DNA from: Comamonadaceae bacterium
GTDB taxonomy: Bacteria > Pseudomonadota > Gammaproteobacteria > Burkholderiales > Burkholderiaceae_C
Direction of reading: 5' to 3'
Assembly: GCA_013297875.1 (NCBI GenBank)
Contig: JAAFIW010000006.1
Coordinates: 124,001-188,000, forward strand
DNA length: 64,000 nt
In this document: in pieces, positions 8,131 through 15,398 of the stretch
How positions within the stretch are numbered: the stretch's first letter is position 1
Layout: every line of letters starts with the position of its first letter
The notes under the pieces: generated by a model
Seen by the model: the letters and a program-made list of their open reading frames with translations, nothing else
Told to the model about the DNA's origin: nothing
Databases searched by the model: none
Made by a program: the position numbers and the translations under genes

Positions 8131-9036
8131 TCACAAACGTTTGATCAAGCTCGACGTATCCAGCCGGTTTCCGCCAACCGCCTGCACGTCCGCATAAAAC
8201 TGATCAACCAGCGCGGTCACCGGCAGTCGGGCGCCGTTGCGTTTGGCTTCGTCGAGCACCAACCCGAGGTCTTTGCGCATCCAGTCCACCGCAAAACCGA
8301 AGTCAAATTTGCCATCGACCATGGTTTTGCCACGGTTGTCCATTTGCCAGCTTTGGGCGGCGCCTTTGCCAATCACCTCTAGCACCTGGGCCATGTCCAA
8401 GCCAGCCTTTTGACCAAAGGCGATGCCTTCAGCCAGGCCTTGCACGAGGCCTGCAATACAGATCTGATTGACCATTTTGGCTAGCTGGCCCGCGCCGCTG
8501 TCGCCCAGCAACGTGAAGGCGCGAGAGAAGGCCATGGCGACAGGGCGGGCGGCTTCAAAGGCGGCTGCATCGCCGCCGCACATCACGGTGAGCAAGCCGT
8601 TTTGCGCGCCGGCCTGGCCGCCCGAGACAGGCGCATCGATGAACTGCAAACCCCGCGAACGAGCCAAGGCAGACAACTCGCGGGCCACGCTGGCTGAGGC
8701 TGTGGTGTGGTCGACAAAAATTGCGCCGGGCTTCATGCTGGCGAAAGCACCATGCTCGCCTAGCACGACGCTGCGCAGGTCATCGTCGTTGCCCACGCAA
8801 CAGAAAACAAAGTCGGCGTCTGCTGCGGCCAATGCGGGTGTTTCAGCGTACCTTTGGCTTCCCGCCCTGGTGGAATCTGCTAACCAAGCTATTGATTTTG
8901 TAGCAGTTCGGTTGTACACGGTGACCTGATGCCCGGCCAGCGCCAAGTGCGTGGCCATGGGGTAGCCCATCACGCCCAGGCCCAAAAAGGCAACGCGGCG
9001 GCTGGGGGTGGGTTCGTAGGTTTTGGGGTTGGTCAT
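8131..9036 (-). CDS. 3-hydroxyisobutyrate dehydrogenase family oxidoreductase
   Basis: A 301-residue beta-hydroxyacid dehydrogenase (HIBADH, GarR or Gnd-like). A Rossmann motif FLGLGVMGYPMATHL (residues 17-31) binds NAD(P). DAPVSGGQAGAQNG is the substrate-binding signature, and the catalytic Lys lies in GQLAKMVNQ. The start is ATG 9036. Residues about 43-64 (TATKSIAWLADSTRAGSQRY) coincide with a family A repeat read in the antisense frame, placed in the loop after the nucleotide-binding YNRT. The exact substrate, such as tartronate semialdehyde or hydroxyisobutyrate, is not determinable. Confidence 0.85.
   Translation of the reverse strand: MTNPKTYEPTPSRRVAFLGLGVMGYPMATHLALAGHQVTVYNRTATKSIAWLADSTRAGSQRYAETPALAAADADFVFCCVGNDDDLRSVVLGEHGAFASMKPGAIFVDHTTASASVARELSALARSRGLQFIDAPVSGGQAGAQNGLLTVMCGGDAAAFEAARPVAMAFSRAFTLLGDSGAGQLAKMVNQICIAGLVQGLAEGIAFGQKAGLDMAQVLEVIGKGAAQSWQMDNRGKTMVDGKFDFGFAVDWMRKDLGLVLDEAKRNGARLPVTALVDQFYADVQAVGGNRLDTSSLIKRL
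8849..8905 (+). repeat. family A repeat, copy 3 (inside a CDS)
   Basis: A degenerate copy: CCCGCCCTGGTGGAATCTGC, then AACCAAGCTATTGATTTTGTAGC. It lies within the dehydrogenase gene on the opposite strand and keeps that frame open. Confidence 0.65.
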
Positions 9037-9072
9037 GAATGAAAAGCTCAAAAAACAGGAGAAGAAAGAAGA

Positions 9073-9191
9073 GAACGCAGAAGACGCAAAAACAAAACTC
9101 ACTATGGATTTGGTAGCTGCTTGAGCAGCATCCGTATGGGCTGAGGGCTATTTTTAATTAACTTTTTGCTCGTTTGCGTCTTTTGCGTGAC
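9073..9191. repeat. inverted repeat of GACGCAAA type, with family A copy 4 between the arms
   Basis: AACGCAGAAGACGCAAA (9074-9090) and TTTGCGTCTTTTGCGTG (9173-9189) are inverted arms. A family A repeat on the minus strand (9102-9156, TGCTGCTCAAGCAGCTACC) sits between them. A similar but longer inverted repeat separates pilU from pilT. Confidence 0.6.
9102..9156 (-). repeat. family A repeat, copy 4
   Basis: The minus strand reads CTCAGCCCATACGGATGCTG followed by CTCAAGCAGCTACCAAATCC. Intergenic between pilU and the dehydrogenase gene. Confidence 0.85.
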
Positions 9192-9214
9192 TTCTGCAAC
9201 CCATTTTCAGGATT

Positions 9215-10351
9215 TCAAACAATCGCCATGTGCTCGGTGCCGGCCGCCAGATCCGATGTTTTGGCGCGTTGCGAATACAGCTTGATCTGCAGGCGCAGGT
9301 CGTTGACCGAATCGGCGTTGCGCAGGGCGTCTTCGTAGGTGATGACGTTTTTCTCGTAGGTGTCGTACAACGCCTGGTCAAAGGTCTGCATGCCCAGGTT
9401 GCGGCTTTTCTTCATGATTTCCTTGATTTCGGACACATCGCCTTTGAAAATCAAATCAGAAATCAGCGGTGTGTTCAGCATCACTTCCACCACAGCGGCG
9501 CGGCCCTTGCCGTCTTGTTTGGGAATCAGGCGCTGCGAAACCATGGCTTTGAGGTTCAGGCTCAGGTCCATCAGCAACTGGGTACGACGCTCTTCGGGAA
9601 AGAAGTTGATGATGCGATCCAAGGCCTGGTTGGCGCTGTTGGCGTGCAAGGTGGCCATGCACAGGTGACCGGTTTCGGCAAAGGCCACCGCATGCTCCAT
9701 GGTTTCGCGGTCGCGAATCTCACCCATCAAGATCACATCCGGTGCCTGGCGCAGCGTGTTTTTGAGGGCGGCTTCCCAGCTGTCGGTGTCCAACCCGACT
9801 TCGCGCTGGGTGACCACACAGTTTTTGTGTGGATGAACAAACTCGACCGGATCTTCAATGGTGATGATGTGGCCGTACGACTGGTCGTTGCGCCAATCGA
9901 TCATGGCTGCCAGGGTGGTGGACTTGCCCGAGCCGGTGGCACCCACCAGAATGCACAGGCCGCGCTTGCTCATCACCACGTCTTTGAGCACCGGCGGTAC
10001 GCCCAGGCCGTCAATGGTGGGCAGGGTCTGTGGAATCACCCGCATCACCATGCCTACTTTGCCCTGCTGCACAAAGGCGTTGACCCGAAAGCGACCAACA
10101 TTGGGCGGCGAAATCGCAAAGTTGCATTCCTTGGTCTTCTCAAACTCTGCCGCCTGCTTGTCGTTCATGACGGAACGCGCCAGCGCCAGCGTGTGGCTGG
10201 CAGTCAAAGCCTGCGACGAGATTTTGGTGACCTTGCCGTCCACCTTCATCGCGGGCGGAAACTCAGCCGTGATGAACAAGTCACTGCCATTGCGACTGAC
10301 CATCAGTTTCAGCAAGTCGTTAATAAATTTCGATGCCTGGTCGCGTTCCAT
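9215..10351 (-). CDS. pilU: type IV pilus retraction ATPase, PilU
   Basis: A 378-residue secretion ATPase of the PilT/PilU type. Walker A GATGSGKST is at residues 137-145, followed by ITIEDPVEFVH (Asp box), DVILMGEIRDRET (Walker B) and the His box around ETGHLCMATLHANS. The region corresponding to PilT's AIRNLIRE reads LISDLIFKGDVSEI, and the C-terminal tail is longer than in PilT, both typical of PilU. PilU assists PilT-driven retraction in twitching. It follows pilT on the same strand after a 169-bp repeat-filled gap. Confidence 0.92.
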   Translation of the reverse strand: MERDQASKFINDLLKLMVSRNGSDLFITAEFPPAMKVDGKVTKISSQALTASHTLALARSVMNDKQAAEFEKTKECNFAISPPNVGRFRVNAFVQQGKVGMVMRVIPQTLPTIDGLGVPPVLKDVVMSKRGLCILVGATGSGKSTTLAAMIDWRNDQSYGHIITIEDPVEFVHPHKNCVVTQREVGLDTDSWEAALKNTLRQAPDVILMGEIRDRETMEHAVAFAETGHLCMATLHANSANQALDRIINFFPEERRTQLLMDLSLNLKAMVSQRLIPKQDGKGRAAVVEVMLNTPLISDLIFKGDVSEIKEIMKKSRNLGMQTFDQALYDTYEKNVITYEDALRNADSVNDLRLQIKLYSQRAKTSDLAAGTEHMAIV

Positions 10352-10386
10352 GTGGATGGCTCCTTAAGAAATATCAATGCGGTGCA

Positions 10387-10501
10387 GGACGCAAAGGGCG
10401 CGAAAGTTACGCGAAGGACGCGAAAGAACAGCCAAAAAGTCTGTGTGCATTTTTTGAATTCTTTTTGCGTCCTTCGCGGAACCTTCGCGTCCTTTGCGTC
10501 C
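10387..10501. repeat. 115-bp inverted repeat between pilT and pilU
   Basis: The left arm (10387-10427) starts GGACGCAAAGGGCGCGAAAG and the right arm (10462-10501) ends CGCGTCCTTTGCGTCC. The arms match at about 85 percent over 40 bases, around a centre of roughly 35 bases. The unit (GGACGCAAAGGACGCGAAGG type) could fold on the pilTU transcript. Confidence 0.7.
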
Positions 10502-10520
10502 AGATCCCGCTTTCTACCTG

Positions 10521-11564
10521 CTAGCCCGGGAAGTTCTCGGGAATTTTGGCCTTGCCCCTGGCCTCTGCCGCGCTGATCATGTTGCGTTTGACCAGATCGG
10601 TCAAATTCTGATCCAGTGTCTGCATGCCAAAGCCGCTGCCGGTCTGGATGGCCGAATACATCTGGGCCACCTTGGCTTCGCGAATCAGGTTGCGGATGGC
10701 GCTGGTGCCCAGCATGATTTCGTGGGCGGCCACGCGGCCGGAGCCGTCTTTGGTTTTGCACAGGGTTTGCGAAATCACCGCCTGAAGTGATTCAGACAAC
10801 ATGGCGCGGATCATTTCTTTTTCTTCGGCGGGGAACACGTCAATGATGCGGTCAATGGTTTTGGCGGCGCTGGATGTGTGCAGCGTGCCAAACACGAGGT
10901 GGCCGGTTTCGGCAGCGGTCATGGCCAGACGAATGGTTTCCAGGTCGCGCATCTCGCCCACCAAAATGGCGTCTGGGTCTTCGCGCAGGGCAGACTTCAG
11001 GGCGGCGGCAAAGCTGAGTGTCATCGGACCGACTTCGCGCTGGTTGATCAGGCATTTTTTGGACTCGTGCACAAACTCGATCGGGTCTTCCACGGTGAGG
11101 ATGTGGCCGTATTCGGTTTCATTGAGGTAGTTCACCATGGCCGCCAGCGTGGTGGACTTGCCCGAGCCGGTGGGGCCGGTGACCAGCACCATGCCGCGCG
11201 GCTTCAAGGCCAAGTCGCCAAAAATCTTGGGCGCGTTCAGCTGCTCCAGCGTCAGGATTTTGGACGGGATGGTTCGAAACACTGCCCCCGCGCCCCGGTT
11301 CTGGTTGAAGGCATTGACCCGAAAGCGGGCCAGGCCGTCAATTTCGAAAGAAAAATCAACCTCCAGAAACTCTTCGTAGTTTTTGCGCTGCGTGTCGTTC
11401 ATGATGTCGTACACCATGGCGTGCACGGCCTTGTGATCCAGCGCTTCCACGTTGATGCGCCGTACATCGCCGTGAACCCGGATCATTGGGGGCAGACCCG
11501 CCGACAGGTGCAGGTCAGACGCTTTGTTTTTTACACTGAAAGCCAGCAATTGGGTAATGTCCAC
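10521..11564 (-). CDS. pilT: type IV pilus twitching motility ATPase PilT
   Basis: A 347-residue hexameric ATPase that retracts type IV pili. Walker A GPTGSGKST (residues 130-138), Asp box LTVEDPIEFVH, Walker B DAILVGEMRDLET and His box ETGHLVFGTLHTSS are all intact. The PilT-specific AIRNLIRE motif is present near the C-terminus. It is divergent from yggS, a common arrangement in proteobacteria. Confidence 0.96.
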   Translation of the reverse strand: MDITQLLAFSVKNKASDLHLSAGLPPMIRVHGDVRRINVEALDHKAVHAMVYDIMNDTQRKNYEEFLEVDFSFEIDGLARFRVNAFNQNRGAGAVFRTIPSKILTLEQLNAPKIFGDLALKPRGMVLVTGPTGSGKSTTLAAMVNYLNETEYGHILTVEDPIEFVHESKKCLINQREVGPMTLSFAAALKSALREDPDAILVGEMRDLETIRLAMTAAETGHLVFGTLHTSSAAKTIDRIIDVFPAEEKEMIRAMLSESLQAVISQTLCKTKDGSGRVAAHEIMLGTSAIRNLIREAKVAQMYSAIQTGSGFGMQTLDQNLTDLVKRNMISAAEARGKAKIPENFPG

Positions 11565-11620
11565 TTCGGTGCCCTCGTTGGGTTATTTGAACTGACGGAT
11601 TTGATTATGACCACGATCTT

Positions 11621-12319
11621 ATGACGACGGTTGGCGACAAGCTTCAACAGGTGCAGGGCCGCATCGCGGCAGCCTGCGCCGCATCCGGGCGCGAGGCGGC
11701 CTCGGTCACCCTGCTGGCAGTGTCCAAAACCTTTGGGCCGCAGGCGGTGCGCGAAGCCCACGCAGCCGGTCAGACGGCATTTGGCGAAAACTACATTCAG
11801 GAGGCTGTCGAAAAAATAGTCATGTTGGCAGACCTGCCGCTGCAGTGGCACTGCATTGGCCCGGTGCAAAGCAACAAAACCCGCCTGGTGGCCCAGCACT
11901 TTGACTGGATGCACACCGTAGACCGGCTCAAGGTTGCGCAGCGCCTGAGTGAGCAGCGCCCAGCCGAATTGCGCCCGCTCAATGTGTGCCTGCAGGTCAA
12001 TATTGACGGCGGACCGGCCAAATCAGGCGTGGCACCTACAGAGGTGCTGGCGCTGGCGCAACAAGTGCGCCAGCTGCCCAGACTGGTGTTGCGTGGGCTG
12101 ATGACGATTCCCGAACCCGCGACCGGGTTTGAAGCGCAGCGTGCAGTCCACCTGCTGGCCAAAGCCTTGTTTGACGACACACGCCTGGCGCTGGGCGAGC
12201 CGGAAGATTTTGACACCCTGTCCATGGGCATGACGGCGGATCTGGAGGCCGCGATTGCGGCGGGCAGCACCCTGGTGCGGGTGGGCACGGCGATTTTTGG
12301 GGGGCGTCAAGCGGGGTGA
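11621..12319 (+). CDS. yggS: YggS family pyridoxal-phosphate homeostasis protein
   Basis: A 232-residue PLP-binding protein of the YggS/PLPBP family, which keeps PLP and amino-acid pools balanced. The PLP lysine is Lys36 in LLAVSKTFGP. GENYIQEA, WHCIGPVQSNKT and SMGMTADLEAAI are family motifs. Start at ATG 11621. It is divergent from pilT with a 56-base gap. Confidence 0.92.
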   Translation: MTTVGDKLQQVQGRIAAACAASGREAASVTLLAVSKTFGPQAVREAHAAGQTAFGENYIQEAVEKIVMLADLPLQWHCIGPVQSNKTRLVAQHFDWMHTVDRLKVAQRLSEQRPAELRPLNVCLQVNIDGGPAKSGVAPTEVLALAQQVRQLPRLVLRGLMTIPEPATGFEAQRAVHLLAKALFDDTRLALGEPEDFDTLSMGMTADLEAAIAAGSTLVRVGTAIFGGRQAG

Positions 12320-12451
12320 ATACAGACATGGCTTGCTTGGTGTCGCATCTCTAACACCTTGCATCCCGGTGGGTTAGCATTTACTACTTAAACCCAAAGG
12401 GGCGTACCAGCCCCGAGATAACACGTCTGTATGCCTGAAGGAGTAAGTCCC

Positions 12452-12973
12452 ATGAAGTTTTCTGTCCAAGCCGCGCGCGGTGTATTGGCCTTGTGCCTGT
12501 GCCTGGTGCTGGCCGACGCCGCCCTGGCGCAGTCCGGCAACCCCTACGGCGGTGTGCGTAGCGTGCGTGAGGATTTTGTGCAACACATGAGCAGCCGCTG
12601 CCGTAACCTGTATGACTTCATCAGCCGGTCGCGGTCGCAGGGTCGCCTGTCGGAGTTTGAGGCCCAGCGCGTGCAGGAGGCCAACCGCGAGTTTGACGAG
12701 TACTGCCGCGGCGAGGTGCAGGATGCGATGGAGCAGACTTACAAACGCAGATCGCAGCAGCGCATGGAGAAGGCCGACGCAATAGACACCACGCGCGAGC
12801 TGTCGGCCCAGCAGCAACAAGAAGAAAACCGCGCGCGCCAGCAGTGCCTGGAGTCCAAACGCATCATTGCCACCAAGCGGGAGCGCAAAGACATGACGCC
12901 CGGCGAGCTGCAAGACCTGGCGCGCTTTGAAGAAAACGTGAACAAGCGCTGCCCAAGCTCAGCGGCGCGTTAA
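12452..12973 (+). CDS. exported hypothetical protein, coiled-coil rich
   Basis: A 173-residue protein. Residues 1-26 form a Sec signal peptide (GVLALCLCLVLADAALAQ). The mature part is highly charged, with long Gln/Glu/Arg-rich stretches predicted to be helical. Four scattered cysteines (in SSRCRN, EYCRG, QQCLE and NKRCP) could form disulfides. AAGGAG lies upstream of ATG 12452. I do not recognise the family; similar short periplasmic proteins in Comamonadaceae are annotated only as hypothetical. It converges with paaE. Confidence 0.7.
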   Translation: MKFSVQAARGVLALCLCLVLADAALAQSGNPYGGVRSVREDFVQHMSSRCRNLYDFISRSRSQGRLSEFEAQRVQEANREFDEYCRGEVQDAMEQTYKRRSQQRMEKADAIDTTRELSAQQQQEENRARQQCLESKRIIATKRERKDMTPGELQDLARFEENVNKRCPSSAAR

Positions 12974-12981
12974 TTTGCGCG

Positions 12982-14139
12982 TCAGCGCTCGTCGTAGCTG
13001 ACCACCACCTCGGGCGTGAGCAGTCGCGCCTGGCAGGTGAGCACAAAGCCAGCCGCCACTTCGTCGGCTTCCAAGGTGTAGTTTTTCTCCATGTGCACCT
13101 GGCCCCGCAACACGCGGGCGCGGCAGGTGCAGCACACGCCGCCTTTGCACGACCAGGGCAGATCCAGCCCGCCTTCCAGCGCCACGTCCAGCACCCGGTC
13201 TTGCGGGCCGCAGGCAAAGCTGTGGGTTTTGCCGTCTTGCACCACCTGCAGGTGGTGGGTTTTCAAGGCATTCGGGCTGTCAGCCCTTGTGTTAATTGCT
13301 GAAGCAGCTATTGATTTAGGAGTGGCAGGGATGGATGAGAGGAAGCGCTCGGTGTGGATTTGCGCGGCTTGCAGACCTGCTGCAACCAGTGCCCGTTCGC
13401 AGGCGTCGATCATGCCTTCGGGGCCGCAGATGAAGGCTTCGTCAATGGTATGAGCGGGGAGGATGGTGCTCAGCAGTTCACCCACCTTGGCTTCGTCCAG
13501 CCGGCCGTGCAGCAGGGCGACTTCTTGTGGCTGGCGGCTGAGCAGGTGAATGAGGGTCAGGCGGGCCGGGTAGCGGTCTTTCAGGTCTTGCAGCGCTTCG
13601 TGAAACATGATGCTGCCCACCCGCTGGTTGCTGTAGACCAGGGTGAAGCGGCTGTGCGGTTCCTCGGCCAGGGTGGTGGCGATGATGGACAGGATAGGGG
13701 TGATGCCCGAGCCGGCGGCGAAGCCGGCTCTGTGGATGGCTCCGGCGGCGAAGGCAGCTCTGTGGATGCCTCTGGCAAAGCCAGGTCCATCGCGAGCCTC
13801 GCTACGGGGTGTGAAGCGGCCATCGGGCGGCATCACGGCCAGTGTGTCGCCCACTTTAAGCTCATTAGCAGCCCAGTTAGAAAACACACCCCCCACCACC
13901 GGCCGAATGCCCACTTCCAACTCGCGGCGGGTTTGGTAGCGGCTTCTGGCGCTGCAAATCGAATAGCTGCGGCGCTCGTCGCGCCCGCTGATGCGGGCTC
14001 GCAGGGTGAGAAACTGGCCCGGCTTAAAAGCAAATGTTTCGTACAAGTGATCGGGGACTGCCAAACTGATGGCCACCGCGCCTGCGGCCTCGGGGCGTAT
14101 GTGGCTGATAGCCAGGTCGTGAAATTGGGGATTGGCCAT
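12982..14139 (-). CDS. paaE: phenylacetyl-CoA epoxidase reductase subunit PaaE
   Basis: A 385-residue NADPH-dependent reductase feeding electrons to the PaaABC epoxidase. The FAD part begins with RSYSICSA. The NAD part has FAAGSGITPILSI and FICGPEGMIDACERAL. The C-terminal plant-type ferredoxin domain shows CKGGVCCTC plus VLTCQ for the 2Fe-2S cluster. Two oddities are visible. About 27 residues around GPGFARGIHRAAFAAGAIHR come from a local tandem duplication just before FAAGSGITP. Residues about 272-291 (PKSIAASAINTRADSPNA) are an in-frame family A repeat in the linker before the ferredoxin domain. Confidence 0.92.
   Translation of the reverse strand: MANPQFHDLAISHIRPEAAGAVAISLAVPDHLYETFAFKPGQFLTLRARISGRDERRSYSICSARSRYQTRRELEVGIRPVVGGVFSNWAANELKVGDTLAVMPPDGRFTPRSEARDGPGFARGIHRAAFAAGAIHRAGFAAGSGITPILSIIATTLAEEPHSRFTLVYSNQRVGSIMFHEALQDLKDRYPARLTLIHLLSRQPQEVALLHGRLDEAKVGELLSTILPAHTIDEAFICGPEGMIDACERALVAAGLQAAQIHTERFLSSIPATPKSIAASAINTRADSPNALKTHHLQVVQDGKTHSFACGPQDRVLDVALEGGLDLPWSCKGGVCCTCRARVLRGQVHMEKNYTLEADEVAAGFVLTCQARLLTPEVVVSYDER
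13268..13323 (+). repeat. family A repeat, copy 5 (inside paaE)
   Basis: GGGCTGTCAGCCCTTGTG, then AATTGCTGAAGCAGCTATTG. It lies antisense within paaE and reads through in frame as a linker between the NAD and ferredoxin domains. Confidence 0.85.
13722..13810. repeat. short tandem duplication inside paaE
   Basis: CGGCGAAGCCGGCTCTGTGG and CGGCGAAGGCAGCTCTGTGG are adjacent near-copies of a 27-base unit. They are followed by CATCGCGAGCCTCGC, which can pair with itself. The frame is kept, giving the repeated peptide HRAAFAAGAIHRAGFAAG. Confidence 0.7.
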
Positions 14140-14148
14140 AGGGAGTGC

Positions 14149-14643
14149 TCAGCGTGCGACGGGCACACCTTGCGATGTGAAGGCTTGTTTGAAAGTAAAC
14201 ACCTCGGGACACGCCCCGTGCCTGGCCAGCAGGCGTAGCTTGTCTTTGGCTTCTTCAGGGCTTGGCAGATGCCCTGCGGGCACCCACCACAGGCCTACGC
14301 CTGGAACGCCTTCGCCCAGTTCCTGAACCATGCGTACCTTGTCTTTCCATTCTTCAAACCACTTGGCACGGGCGGCAAACACTTTGGCGTGGTTGCTCCG
14401 GTAGGTAAAGGTGTGCAGCGCCTGAATGCTCTCCCACACGCTCATGTTGAACAGCACACGGCCATCCAGAAACTCGCGATCTGTCTGGATGCGCGTGTCG
14501 GCGATGTAACGCCAGACAAATCCAGGGCTTGATTCAGCCAGTGCATTGATGGCATCCAGCTGCGCCACAAAGTCTGCCAGCAGCGGGTCGTCTTGCGGCG
14601 CGCGCATGTAGGCCAGGTTCACTTGCGCAAGATGGTGTGTCAT
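14149..14643 (-). CDS. DUF3291 family protein within the paa operon
   Basis: A 164-residue protein matching DUF3291, a dimeric alpha/beta-barrel (ABM-like) family: HLAQVNLAYMRAPQDDP near the start, NMSVWESIQALHTFTYRS, and LWWVPAGHLPSPEEA. It lies 3 bases after paaD and 9 bases before paaE, so it is transcribed with the phenylacetate genes. The fold is related to small monooxygenases and heme-binding proteins. A role in handling an unstable epoxide or oxepin intermediate is only a guess. Confidence 0.78.
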   Translation of the reverse strand: MTHHLAQVNLAYMRAPQDDPLLADFVAQLDAINALAESSPGFVWRYIADTRIQTDREFLDGRVLFNMSVWESIQALHTFTYRSNHAKVFAARAKWFEEWKDKVRMVQELGEGVPGVGLWWVPAGHLPSPEEAKDKLRLLARHGACPEVFTFKQAFTSQGVPVAR

Positions 14644-14646
14644 AGG

Positions 14647-15309
14647 TCAATAGGGCTTGAAGTAGTCAAACGGCTCCAGGCAGGCCAGGCATTTGTACAG
14701 CGCCTTGCAGGCGGTCGAGCCGAAATGCGAGGTTTCGGTGGTGTCGGCGCTGCCGCATTGGGGGCAGGGCACGGTTTTTGAGCCAAATGGGCCGTCAGCC
14801 CACAGATTGATTGCTGGGGCAGCTACTCTTTTAGGAGCAAACTGAATGACCTTGGCTTGGGTTTCTGCCCCGTGCTGCGGTGGCGCGATGCCGTAAGCAC
14901 GCAGTTTGTCGCGCGTGGCATCGCTCATCCAGTCGGTGGTCCAGGCGGGGGCGAGGCGGGTGGTGACGGTGACCTGGATCTGGTGCGCGGCCAGTGCGGT
15001 GCGGATATCGTCTTGTATTTGGTCGACTGCCGGGCAGCCGCTGTAGGTGGGGGTGATGACGATTTCAAAGCCGGTTTGTGTGGCGATGATGTCGCGCAGG
15101 ATGCCGAGTTCTTCGATGGAGACGACGGGGATTTCGGGGTCGGGGACTTGGCTGAGGATTTTTCTTACTTCGTCGGTTTTGTAGTCTCCGGGGAAACGCA
15201 AATGGGGGTCAGAGCCCGATTTCGTATTTGATTGGTCGCACGCTGGATTAACTGTGTCCTGAATCGGGATCTGACCCCCATTTGCTTGTTGGCGCTCACC
15301 GGAAGTCAA
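14647..15309 (-). CDS. paaD: phenylacetyl-CoA epoxidase maturation subunit PaaD (start uncertain)
   Basis: PaaD (PaaJ) is a MIP18/SufT-family protein needed for the PaaABCE epoxidase, probably for metal-centre assembly. Family sequence begins at about 15177 (KTDEVRKILSQVPDPEIPVV) and continues with TPTYSGCPAVDQIQDDI. The C-terminal zinc-ribbon CPQCGS...CLACLEPF is intact. Repeats of families C and D have been inserted upstream, so no ATG or GTG lies at the expected start. In-frame TTG codons occur at 15201 (no Shine-Dalgarno) and 15309 (GGAGGGAG upstream, supplied by the repeat). I give the latter. RVAAPAINLWADGPF is a family A repeat in the linker before the ribbon. Confidence 0.85.
   Translation of the reverse strand: MTSGERQQANGGQIPIQDTVNPACDQSNTKSGSDPHLRFPGDYKTDEVRKILSQVPDPEIPVVSIEELGILRDIIATQTGFEIVITPTYSGCPAVDQIQDDIRTALAAHQIQVTVTTRLAPAWTTDWMSDATRDKLRAYGIAPPQHGAETQAKVIQFAPKRVAAPAINLWADGPFGSKTVPCPQCGSADTTETSHFGSTACKALYKCLACLEPFDYFKPY
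14783..14837 (+). repeat. family A repeat, copy 6 (inside paaD)
   Basis: GGGCCGTCAGCCCACAGATT, then GATTGCTGGGGCAGCTACTC. It is antisense within paaD and read in frame as RVAAPAINLWADGPF. Confidence 0.8.
15204..15288. repeat. family C repeat (GGGGTCAGA, REPIN-like), copy 1
   Basis: TGGGGGTCAGAGCCCGAT at the left and ATCGGGATCTGACCCCCA at the right are inverted arms about 50 bases apart. Such GGGGTCAGA pairs are typical REPIN-like units in proteobacteria, usually mobilised in trans by a REP-associated tyrosine transposase. None is visible here. It lies directly upstream of the conserved part of paaD. Confidence 0.7.
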
Positions 15310-15313
15310 AACT

Positions 15314-15378
15314 CCCTCCCCTTCCGGGGGAAGATATCTGGCTCCCTCCCCCGCTGGGGGAGGGTTGGGGTGGGGGCA
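15314..15378. repeat. family D repeat (CCTTCCCC / GGGGAAGG), copy 1
   Basis: CCCTCCCCTTCCGGGGGAAG followed by CCCGCTGGGGGAGGGTTGGG and GTGGGGGC. The same type is seen at 61828-61940. It occupies the gap between paaC and paaD, genes that are normally closely packed. Confidence 0.7.
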
Positions 15379-15398
15379 CGCGAGATACACAACTCCGC

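Noticed and set aside
9230-10576. A 448-residue plus-strand frame opposite pilU
   Set aside because: Antisense shadow of a clear PilU with intact Walker boxes.
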